This document shows positions 6,863 to 13,045 of a stretch of DNA of 14,288 nt, in pieces (position 1 is the first letter of the stretch; each line of letters starts with the position of its first letter). The DNA is from HRBIN12 sp035762085 (GTDB lineage: Bacteria > Actinomycetota > UBA4738 > HRBIN12): assembly GCA_035762085.1 (NCBI GenBank), contig DASTPT010000047.1, forward strand, positions 1 through 14,288, read 5' to 3'. The translations under genes and the position numbers were made by a program. The notes under the pieces are model-generated. The model was not told the origin of the DNA, ran no database searches, and saw only the letters and a program-made list of their open reading frames with translations.

Positions 6863-7348
6863 CTACAGGTACTGCCCGGGCGTCTTGGGCGCCTCGGCAG
6901 GTCCCTGGCCGGGGGGCAGGCCGCGGCGGCGGAGCTCCTCGAACTGCGCCCGAGCGGCCGCCTGCTGCGCGAACAGCGCGGCCTGGATGCCGTGGAAAAG
7001 CCCCTCGAGCCAGCCCACCAGCTGCGCCTGTGCGACGCGGATCTCGGACTCGCTCGGCACGCCCTGCATCGGCGGCGCCAGGGAGTCCAGCTCCTCCTTC
7101 AGGTCGGGCGAGAGCACCTCCTCGAGCTCGCCGACCGAGCGTTCGTAGATCTGGGCCAGGCGCAGGCGCCCTGGCTCGTCGAGGGAGGCCTGGCGCGTCT
7201 GCTCGAGCAGCTCGCGGACCATGCTGGCGATCCGGAGGAGCTTCGCGGGATGGACGACCGCCTCCTGCGGCGGCTGGTCGGGACCGTCGACGACCTCTGC
7301 GGGCATCGACGGGACCTGCTGTCCTTCGGCTGGGTTCTGGGGGTCCAT
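6863..7348 (-). CDS. bpa: Bacterial proteasome activator (Bpa/PafE family)
   Basis: ATP-independent ring activator that opens the 20S proteasome gate so that unfolded proteins can enter; known from Mycobacterium (Rv3780, PafE). The 161-residue product matches the family closely. It has a variable acidic/Pro-Gln-rich N-terminus (1-30), a helical core beginning HPAKLLRIASMVRELLEQ, the conserved AQAQLVGWLEGLFHGIQ, then ALFAQQAAARAQFEELRRRG. It ends in P-G-Q-Y-L, the HbYX-like tail with penultimate Tyr that docks on the proteasome alpha ring. It is slightly shorter than the roughly 174-residue mycobacterial form, the difference being at the N-terminus. ATG 7348 is preceded by TACCGT placed for a leaderless transcript. 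This gene implies a proteasome elsewhere in the genome; prcA/prcB are not in the window. Confidence 0.95.
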   Translation of the reverse strand: MDPQNPAEGQQVPSMPAEVVDGPDQPPQEAVVHPAKLLRIASMVRELLEQTRQASLDEPGRLRLAQIYERSVGELEEVLSPDLKEELDSLAPPMQGVPSESEIRVAQAQLVGWLEGLFHGIQAALFAQQAAARAQFEELRRRGLPPGQGPAEAPKTPGQYL

Positions 7349-7360
7349 GCCCCCACGGTA
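7349..7360 (-). promoter_or_regulatory. -10 box placed for a leaderless bpa transcript
   Basis: On the minus strand TACCGT (7360-7355) matches TANNNT and is followed by exactly six bases before the ATG, so the usual 7-nt distance puts the transcript start on the A of the start codon. It sits in the 37-bp gap behind the M20 peptidase gene, which would give bpa its own promoter. No clear -35 is seen. A G-run precedes the ATG but is too close to it for a good ribosome-binding site. Confidence 0.45.
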
Positions 7361-7385
7361 GCAGCGGCCGGACGAGGTAGCCGGG

Positions 7386-8732
7386 TCAGCCGGCGAGCTC
7401 CTCCCAGAGCAGCGCCTCGGCCAGACAGGCGCGCCCGAGGTCCGCCAGGTCCACGCTCTCGTCGACCGAGTGGTACTGGCTCTTCTCGTCCGAGACGCCG
7501 TAGATCAGGATCTCGGCGTCCGGGTACGTCCGCGCGAGGATCGGCACGAGCGGGACCGAGCCGCCGCTGCCGCTCTCGACCGCGGGGCGTCCGTAGGCGG
7601 TCTCCATCGCGCGCCGCATGGCCCCGAACGCGTGGCCCGTGCTCGCGACGCGGAGCCCGTGTCCGCCCTCGCCGCGCTTCACGTCGACCTCGACGCCCCA
7701 CGGCGCGTTCGCCTCCACGTGCGCGGCCAGCAGGTCCATCGCGCGGGTGGGGTCGTCCCCCGGCGCGATCCGCAGGCTGATCTTGGCGCGCGCGACCGGG
7801 ACCAGCTGGTTCGAGGCCTCCCGCACCCGCGGCGCGTCGATCCCGAGCACCGAGACCGCCGGCGCGCTCCACAGGCGCTCGGCGATCGTGCCCGTGCCGA
7901 TCAGCCGGACGCCGGGCCGGACGCGGGCGTCGCGTCGGAAGTCTTCCTCGGGCATCTCCACCCCGTCCCACGGCAGGCGGGCCAGGCCGTCGATCGCGAC
8001 GTTGCCCGCATCGTCCTGGAGGGTCGCGAGGATCCGCGCGAGCGCGCTGATCGCGTCGGGCACGACGCCGCCGAACACCCCGCTGTGCACGGCGAGGTCG
8101 AGCGTCCGAACGGTCACCGTCACGTCGACGACCCCCCGGATCGAGGTCCCGAGGGCCGGGACGCCCGTCCGCCAGTTGCCGCCGTCGGCGATGCACAGGA
8201 CGTCGGCGGCCAGGAGGTCGCGATGGCCCTCGATCAGGAAGGGGAGGTGCTCGGTGCCGGCCTCCTCCTCGCCCTCCACGATCACCTTCACGGTGACCGG
8301 CGGCCGACCCTCGAAGGCGCGCATCGCCACCGCGTGCAGCACGATGCCGCACTTGTCGTCGGACGATCCGCGTCCGTACAGCCGACCGTCCCGGACCTCG
8401 GGCTCGAAGGGCGCCGAGGTCCACTCCTCGACCGGTCCCTCCGGCTGCACGTCGTGGTGCGCGTAGAGCAGGATCGTCGGCGCCCCGGGGGGACCGGCCA
8501 CCTCGCCGAACACGGCGGGGTGGTCCACGCCGTCGGGGAGCTCGATCAGGCGGACGCCGCCGTAGCCCGCCGCCCGCAGGATCTCGGCCGTTGCCTCGGC
8601 CGAGGCGCGGACGGGCGCCGGGTCGTACTCGGGGAACGCGATCGAGGGGATGCGCACGAGGCGCTCGAGGTCGGCGGTCGCCTGCGGCATCGCTTCGGCG
8701 ACCGCGGTCCGGAGGTCGTTCACGCTCGGCAC
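7386..8732 (-). CDS. M20-family metallopeptidase, dipeptidase-like (CNDP-type)
   Basis: A di-metal peptidase of about 448 residues that probably hydrolyses di- or short peptides in the cytoplasm; no signal peptide is seen. M20 metal and catalytic residues are all there: His92/Asp94 in YAHHDVQP, bridging Asp125 in YGRGSSDDK, Glu156 (base) and Glu157 (metal) in EGEEEAG, and a C-terminal His in SQYHSVDES. The lid domain carries VHSGVFGG, typical of the carnosinase/CNDP branch, and the substrate loop is SGSGGSVPLVPIL. GTG 8732 is chosen because AAAGGA lies 5 nt upstream; GTG 8723 (three residues shorter) is the alternative. The frame continues far upstream only as antisense shadow. bpa follows 37 bp downstream on the same strand. 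Exact substrate is unknown; an acylase or deacetylase role is less likely from the motifs. Confidence 0.9.
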   Translation of the reverse strand: MPSVNDLRTAVAEAMPQATADLERLVRIPSIAFPEYDPAPVRASAEATAEILRAAGYGGVRLIELPDGVDHPAVFGEVAGPPGAPTILLYAHHDVQPEGPVEEWTSAPFEPEVRDGRLYGRGSSDDKCGIVLHAVAMRAFEGRPPVTVKVIVEGEEEAGTEHLPFLIEGHRDLLAADVLCIADGGNWRTGVPALGTSIRGVVDVTVTVRTLDLAVHSGVFGGVVPDAISALARILATLQDDAGNVAIDGLARLPWDGVEMPEEDFRRDARVRPGVRLIGTGTIAERLWSAPAVSVLGIDAPRVREASNQLVPVARAKISLRIAPGDDPTRAMDLLAAHVEANAPWGVEVDVKRGEGGHGLRVASTGHAFGAMRRAMETAYGRPAVESGSGGSVPLVPILARTYPDAEILIYGVSDEKSQYHSVDESVDLADLGRACLAEALLWEELAG

Positions 8733-8762
8733 GAGGGTCCTTTCCCGGTCGGATGCGCCGGA

Positions 8763-8768
8763 ACCATA
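8763..8768 (-). promoter_or_regulatory. Possible -10 box for the M20 peptidase gene
   Basis: In the 155-bp gap between the divergent M20 and OsmC genes the minus strand carries TATGGT (8768-8763). A start 7 nt further would give a leader of about 24 nt that includes the AAAGGA ribosome-binding site. I see no -35 partner and no equally good box for the OsmC gene. One TANNNT match in this length is weak evidence. Confidence 0.3.
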
Positions 8769-8887
8769 TCGAACCGGTCGAAGGTCCCGCCGGAACCCGG
8801 GCGTCCGGCCCACCCCCGGCGGACGCCGGACCCGGACCCTCGCGTTGGACCCAGGGAGAGCCGACCAGCGACCGGAAGGACCACGAG

Positions 8888-9286
8888 ATGAACGGGATCC
8901 GCGTCCGCCACGAGGGCGGCGACCGCTACCGCATCGCGATCCGCGGACACGAGGTGCTCGTCGACCAGCCCATCGACGACGGGGGAGAAGACACCGCCCC
9001 GACGCCGACCGAGCTGTTCGTCGCCGGCCTCGCGAGCTGCGTGGCGTTCTACGGCGGCCGCTACCTGCGCCGGCACGAGCTGCCGACCGAGGGACTGGCG
9101 GTCGAGTGCGGGTTCGTGTTCGCCCCGGACCGGCCGGCGCGTGTCGGCAAGGTCGAGATCGTCGTTCACCTGCCCGAGGGCTTCCCCGACGAGCGGCGCC
9201 GGTCGTTCCTGTCGGTCGTCGAGCACTGCACGGTCCACAACTCGCTCGTGCAGCCCCCCGAGGTGGGGATCGCGCTCGAGCCCTAG
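8888..9286 (+). CDS. OsmC/Ohr-superfamily thiol protein
   Basis: A 132-residue member of the OsmC superfamily, small cytoplasmic proteins that often reduce organic hydroperoxides through a cysteine pair. The two family cysteines are present: Cys51 in PTELFVAGLASCVAF on the central helix and Cys114 in VEHCTVHNSL near the C-terminus; a third, Cys74, is extra. The HCxVHN pattern points to the YhfA-like/general OsmC branch rather than Ohr proper, so peroxide is only a possible substrate. ATG 8888 has GGAAGGA six nt upstream. The gene diverges from the M20 peptidase gene and converges on pdxH with an 11-bp gap and no terminator. The family is secure; the specific substrate is not. Confidence 0.88.
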   Translation: MNGIRVRHEGGDRYRIAIRGHEVLVDQPIDDGGEDTAPTPTELFVAGLASCVAFYGGRYLRRHELPTEGLAVECGFVFAPDRPARVGKVEIVVHLPEGFPDERRRSFLSVVEHCTVHNSLVQPPEVGIALEP

Positions 9287-9297
9287 CCCGGCCGCTG

Positions 9298-9921
9298 CTA
9301 CGGGTAGAGGCGTTCGATCCGCCAGCCCCCGACCGCGCGGACGTAGCGGAACCGGTCGTGCAGGCGGTGCCGCCGGCCCTTCCAGAACTCGAACTCCTCG
9401 GGGGCGAGCCGGTAGCCGCCCCAGTTCGGCGGGAGGGGGACCTCCTCGCCCGGGAAGCGTTCGGCCATCGTCCGGAACGCGGCGTCGAGCTCCTCCCGAG
9501 AGCCGGCCGGAGCGCTCTGGCGTGACGCCCACGCGCCGAGCCGCGCCTCGCGCGGACGTGTGCGGAAGTACGCGAGCGACTCCTCGTCGCCGATCGGGGC
9601 CACCGTCCCGGTCGCGGTGGCCTGCCGGTGGAGCTCCCGCCACAGGAACACCACGGCGGCGTGCGGGTTCTGGGCGAGGTGCCGGCCCTTGCGGCTCTCC
9701 CGGTTCGTGAAGAAGGTGAGGCCTCGCTCGTCGAGGCCCCGGAGCAGCACGTGGCGGACCGCGGGACGCCCGGTCGCGTCGGCCGTGGCGAGCGCCATCG
9801 CCTCGGGGAGCTCGATCCCCGCGCGCTCGGCGTCGGCCAGCCACCCCCGGAGCTGCGCGACCGGGTCCGGGTCCAGGTCACCCTCGGCGAGCGGCTCGTC
9901 TCCGCGTTCGACGTGTGTCAT
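9298..9921 (-). CDS. pdxH: Pyridoxamine 5'-phosphate oxidase
   Basis: FMN enzyme that makes pyridoxal 5'-phosphate from pyridoxamine/pyridoxine 5'-phosphate. The 207-residue product aligns along the whole family: RPAVRHVLLRGLDERGLTFFTN with the substrate/FMN-binding Arg region, SRKGRHLAQNPHAAVVFLW, RQ in ELHRQATATG, YFRTRPREARLGAWASRQS, PLPPNWGGYR, EFEFWKGR and the C-terminal RLHDRFRY...WRIERLYP, which closely resembles the end of E. coli PdxH. It is a little shorter than E. coli (218). ATG 9921 overlaps the stop of sixA (ATGA), so translation is probably coupled; no independent ribosome-binding site is obvious. The long upstream extension of the frame is antisense or shadow sequence and not part of the protein. 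Confidence 0.94.
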   Translation of the reverse strand: MTHVERGDEPLAEGDLDPDPVAQLRGWLADAERAGIELPEAMALATADATGRPAVRHVLLRGLDERGLTFFTNRESRKGRHLAQNPHAAVVFLWRELHRQATATGTVAPIGDEESLAYFRTRPREARLGAWASRQSAPAGSREELDAAFRTMAERFPGEEVPLPPNWGGYRLAPEEFEFWKGRRHRLHDRFRYVRAVGGWRIERLYP

Positions 9922-10421
9922 CGGAGGTCCCGCGGGGCGACGAGGGACTCGAGCGTGGCGCGCCCGGCGCCGAGTCCGCGCCAGGGTCCCTCGAACGCCA
10001 GGGTGACGAGCGCGCCGGTCGGGAGCTTCTCGCGTAGACGCTCCAGGTCCCGGCCGCTCGCGGCGAGGTCGAGCGCGAGGTCCTGCAGCGTCGGGTTGTG
10101 GCCGATGACCATCGCTCGCGCGGACGCATCGGATAGCGAGCGGAGGCGGTCCAGGACGTCCTCGGCGTCGCCGCCGTAGAGCCCGTCCTCGACGAGGACC
10201 TCCGGCTCGCCGAGCGCCGGCAGCACGATCTCGAGCGTCTGCCGAGCGCGGACCGCGGTGGAGCACAGCACTACCTCCGGGCGGACGCCCTCCGCCCGGA
10301 GGTGCTCGGCCACGCGGCCGGCGGCTCGACGTCCGCGCGGCGCGAGCGGACGCTCGCGGTCGGCCAGCCCGGGTTCGTCCCAGCTCGACTTCGCGTGGCG
10401 GAGCAGGTCGAGACGGGTCAT
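9918..10421 (-). CDS. sixA: SixA-like phosphohistidine phosphatase (histidine phosphatase superfamily)
   Basis: A 167-residue single-domain histidine phosphatase. The N-terminus MTRLDLLRHAKSSW has the catalytic RH pair (Arg8, His9); in this branch RHAKS replaces the RHGE of mutases. The second Arg is in CSTAVRARQT (Arg58), and the second catalytic His is His108 in VIGHNPTLQDL. The segment LPTGALVTLAF near the C-terminus is typical of actinobacterial SixA-like proteins. E. coli SixA removes phosphate from histidine of phosphotransfer proteins; the target here is unknown. ATG 10421 overlaps the stop of the TolB-like/RTX gene by ATGA, and its own TGA overlaps pdxH the same way, so three unlike genes are joined into one translationally coupled unit. 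Confidence 0.9.
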   Translation of the reverse strand: MTRLDLLRHAKSSWDEPGLADRERPLAPRGRRAAGRVAEHLRAEGVRPEVVLCSTAVRARQTLEIVLPALGEPEVLVEDGLYGGDAEDVLDRLRSLSDASARAMVIGHNPTLQDLALDLAASGRDLERLREKLPTGALVTLAFEGPWRGLGAGRATLESLVAPRDLR

Positions 10422-11680
10422 CGGCGGCTCGCGGCGGGCCGTCGGGTCGCGCCGAGCACCTCGCACTGCCGCACGAACCCGCCCTCGGCGCCGCGCAGGC
10501 ACGTGTCGGTCCCCCCGCCTCCGAACAGCCCGTCGTAACCGCCCCGGCCCCGGAGGGCGTCGTCGCCCTGTTCGCCCACGATCAGGTCGTTGCCGAGCTG
10601 GCCGTCGACGGTGTCGTCACCCGGTCCGGCCAGGATCAGGTCGGAGCCGTCGCCGGCCCGGATGTCGTCGCTCCCGTCGCCGCCGCAGATCACGTCGACG
10701 GCCGACGTGCCCTCGAGCGTGTCATCACCCGGCGTTCCCGAGACGGTGCAGGCGGGACGTGGCTCCCACGAGGGAGCCAGGTCCGGCGCCGCATGCGTCG
10801 TGAGCCGCGCCGGGTTCGTGCCGTCCGCATCGATCGTCCAGATGTCGATGTTGCCGCCGCCCGCCGGGAACGCGACGTACGCGAGCCTCGTGCCGTCGGG
10901 CGACCACACCGGATCCGACTCCTCCGCCGGCGTGTCGGTGAGCTGCATGAGGTTGGACCCGTTCGCACCCATCACGAACAGGTCGTGGCTGCCGCTCGCG
11001 CAACAGCTCGTGAACGCGATCCGGCTCCCATCCGGCGACCAGGCCGGGTTCGCATCGATCCGGGCGTTGTCGGTGAGCCGCTCGCGTCCGCCCCCGTCGG
11101 CGTCCATGACGTAGATCTCGGGGAAACCGCCGTCGCGATCGCTCACGAACGCGATCGTCGAGCCGTCCGGCGACCACGCTGGGTCCGCGTCGTAGCTCCC
11201 GGCCGGCTGGCTCGTGAGCTGCTCGCGATCGCGGCCGTCCACGTTGATCGTGAACAGCCGGAACGGGCCGCGACGCGACGTACGGGCCGTGTAGACGAGC
11301 CGGGTGCCGTCCGGCGACCAGGCCGGGTGTCGCTCGGGCACCGCCGTCGGCCGCACGCGCGACAGTCCGCCAGGGCCCCGGACGAACAGATCCGTGCCCG
11401 AACCGGGCCGCGAGCGGCGCGCGAACGCTATGCGATCGCCCTCGGGCGACACGGCGGGATCGAGCTCGTCGGCCGCCCCGGTCCGCGTCAGGCGGGTCTC
11501 GCCGGAGCCGTTCGGCGCGACGGAGAACAGGTCGCTGCGGTCACCGCGATCGCTCCGGAACACGATGTGGCCGTTCGTCGCGGGGAACGCGTGCGCCCGG
11601 TCGGCATGCACGGATATCGCGACGCCCGCGACCAACAGGAGGGCTGTCGAGAGGGAGAGGTTGCGCATGAGGACTACCAT
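10418..11680 (-). CDS. Exported TolB-like beta-propeller protein with C-terminal RTX calcium-binding module
   Basis: A secreted protein of about 420 residues. After MRN comes a hydrophobic signal peptide ending A-H-A (cleavage near residue 31). Residues about 35-310 hold repeated PD40/TolB-type blades with the marker W-S-P-D-G-[TS]-x-[IL]-[AV]-[FY] (AWSPDGTRLVYT, AWSPDGSTIAFV, AWSPDGSRIAFT, VWSPDGTRLAYV), a propeller usually used for protein or ligand binding. From residue 311 an RTX-like region follows (GTPGDDTLEG, GDGSDDI, GPGDDTV, GGGGTDTC) that should bind Ca2+ in a beta-roll. It ends with two cysteines (TDTC...RQC). The start is uncertain: ATG 11680 (MVVLMRN) or ATG 11668 (MRN). I give 11680 because AAGGG precedes it, though at only 3 nt. 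The stop overlaps sixA. Function unknown; probably cell-surface or extracellular. Confidence 0.85.
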   Translation of the reverse strand: MVVLMRNLSLSTALLLVAGVAISVHADRAHAFPATNGHIVFRSDRGDRSDLFSVAPNGSGETRLTRTGAADELDPAVSPEGDRIAFARRSRPGSGTDLFVRGPGGLSRVRPTAVPERHPAWSPDGTRLVYTARTSRRGPFRLFTINVDGRDREQLTSQPAGSYDADPAWSPDGSTIAFVSDRDGGFPEIYVMDADGGGRERLTDNARIDANPAWSPDGSRIAFTSCCASGSHDLFVMGANGSNLMQLTDTPAEESDPVWSPDGTRLAYVAFPAGGGNIDIWTIDADGTNPARLTTHAAPDLAPSWEPRPACTVSGTPGDDTLEGTSAVDVICGGDGSDDIRAGDGSDLILAGPGDDTVDGQLGNDLIVGEQGDDALRGRGGYDGLFGGGGTDTCLRGAEGGFVRQCEVLGATRRPAASRR

Positions 11681-11699
11681 CGACCCTTCGTGGAACCTA
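11675..11699. promoter_or_regulatory. Divergent -10 boxes for the TolB-like and NAGPA genes
   Basis: The plus strand has TACCAT at 11675-11680, nine bases before GTG 11690: the same box-to-start spacing as TAGCAT before pyrD. The minus strand has TAGGTT (11699-11694), which would start transcription near 11687, seven bases before ATG 11680. Each box lies inside the coding start of the opposite gene. Both match TANNNT; no -35 elements are recognisable. Usage is inferred. Confidence 0.42.
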
Positions 11700-12937
11700 G
11701 CACCCTCCGAGGACCGAGGTCGCTCGTCCCGGCGCTGCTCGCGGCGGCGCTCCTCGTGTCGCTGCTCCCTTCGCCCGCCTGGGCCGGTCGCGGCGACCGG
11801 TACGAGCCGACGAGGCGTGACGTCCGCTTCGCTGATCGTCTGTCGCCGCTCGCGGAGGGGGAGAGGACGAGGGTCGTCCGGCGGCGGATCGCGCCGGGCC
11901 TGACGTTCGTCAAGATCGTCGACCGCAGGACCCCGCGCCGGATCTTCGTCCTGCGCGCGGACGTCGCGAACCAGCCGCTCACGTTCGACGTGACGCTTGC
12001 GGGAAACAGCCTCCCCGCGCGCGCGACGACCAGCGCGATGGCGAGGCGCGGCGGAGCCCTCGCGGCGATCAACGGTGACTTCTCCGACCGGAGCACCGGC
12101 CGCCCGATCCACCCGTTCGTGGAGGACGGGACGTTCGTGCACGCGCCGGTGGTCCGAGGGACCGCCTTCGTCGTACCGCGGAGCGAGACCCGGGCGATCG
12201 TGGCACGCCCCGAGCAGACCGTCGTCGTGGAGGATCCCGCGCGGGGGTTGACGTGGACGGTAGACCGGTGGAACGCAGGCGATCCGCTCATCGGCGAGAT
12301 CGCGGGCTTCTCGGCCGTCGGCGGAACGCTCGCGCCGCCGCCGACCGACGTGTGCTCGATCCACCTTGCGCCGTCGGGACCCGTCCGGACGTCCGACCCG
12401 ACCGGACTCCAGCGGACCTACGCCGTCGACGGGCGCGCGTGCGCCGCCGAGAGCATGGACGTGACGTCCGGCGTGGTGCTGTCGGCGATCGCCGGCACGG
12501 ACGAGGCGACGAAGTTGTTCGCGACGGCCCTCGGCACGAGCCTCACGATCCGGTGGGACACGGGCTTCGCCAACGCGTTCGACGTGCTGGGCGGCGGCGC
12601 GAGGTTGGTCGACGGCCGGGAGGTCGCGGTGCCCGCGGGATGCCGGGTCGGGAGTTGCCACGCCGATCCGCGCACGGGCATCGGCGTGCAGGGCGATGGC
12701 CGGCTGCTGCTCGTGGTCGTCGACGGTCGCCGACGCAACTACTCGATCGGGCTCACCACCCGGGCGTTCGCGCGCCTGATGCGGCGGCTCGGCGCCGAGG
12801 ACGCCGTGAACCTGGACGGCGGCGGCTCGAGCACGATGGTCGTCGAGGGCGACGTGATGAACCGACCGTCGGACGGGCGAGAGCGTCCGATCGGCAACGC
12901 GGCCCTGATCCTGCCGGGCCCGGATCCGGGCGAGTAG
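11690..12937 (+). CDS. Exported phosphodiester glycosidase (NAGPA-domain) protein
   Basis: A 415-residue secreted protein. GTG 11690 gives an N-terminus with an arginine-containing n-region, a hydrophobic core (LVPALLAAALLVSLL) and the signal-peptidase site A-W-A before residue 33. The rest matches the NAGPA/DUF2233 domain, named after the mammalian enzyme that removes GlcNAc from a phosphodiester on mannose-6-phosphate glycans. Visible elements are AAINGDFSD around residues 123-131, RTGIGVQGDGRLLLVVVDGR around 328-347, and VNLDGGGSSTMVVEGD around 371-386, the most conserved part of the domain. In bacteria the substrates are mostly unknown; cell-wall or exopolysaccharide phosphodiesters are likely candidates. 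Four or more cysteines (such as CRVGSC) fit an exported protein. The next in-frame GTG would cut into the signal peptide. A terminator hairpin follows the stop. Confidence 0.88.
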   Translation: MEPSTLRGPRSLVPALLAAALLVSLLPSPAWAGRGDRYEPTRRDVRFADRLSPLAEGERTRVVRRRIAPGLTFVKIVDRRTPRRIFVLRADVANQPLTFDVTLAGNSLPARATTSAMARRGGALAAINGDFSDRSTGRPIHPFVEDGTFVHAPVVRGTAFVVPRSETRAIVARPEQTVVVEDPARGLTWTVDRWNAGDPLIGEIAGFSAVGGTLAPPPTDVCSIHLAPSGPVRTSDPTGLQRTYAVDGRACAAESMDVTSGVVLSAIAGTDEATKLFATALGTSLTIRWDTGFANAFDVLGGGARLVDGREVAVPAGCRVGSCHADPRTGIGVQGDGRLLLVVVDGRRRNYSIGLTTRAFARLMRRLGAEDAVNLDGGGSSTMVVEGDVMNRPSDGRERPIGNAALILPGPDPGE

Positions 12938-12989
12938 GCGGGGAGAGCGCCCCACGACCGAGTTCGTTGCGGCCCCAACCGGTAACGGC

Positions 12990-13013
12990 AGCGGCCCCCT
13001 CGCGGGGGCCGCT
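12990..13013. terminator. Bidirectional hairpin terminator between convergent genes
   Basis: A perfect 10-bp stem (AGCGGCCCCC with GGGGGCCGCT) closes a TCGC loop, 52 bp after the NAGPA stop and 32 bp after the end of the minus-strand RTX gene. It has only short T stretches on the plus side (TT), so it is an atypical intrinsic terminator, but position and symmetry suit ending both transcripts. It is the only convergent junction in the window with such a structure. Confidence 0.65.
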
Positions 13014-13045
13014 TCACCGTCCCGAGTGGTTCAGGCAGCGGGGAC

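Noticed and set aside
8888..9286. Calling the OsmC-family gene ohr
   Set aside because: The second cysteine lies in HCTVHN, typical of the general OsmC/YhfA branch, so a specific organic hydroperoxide role is not supported.
10793..11689. Upstream in-frame extension of the NAGPA gene to 10793
   Set aside because: It is antisense to the TolB-like propeller motifs, and the signal peptide begins naturally at GTG 11690.
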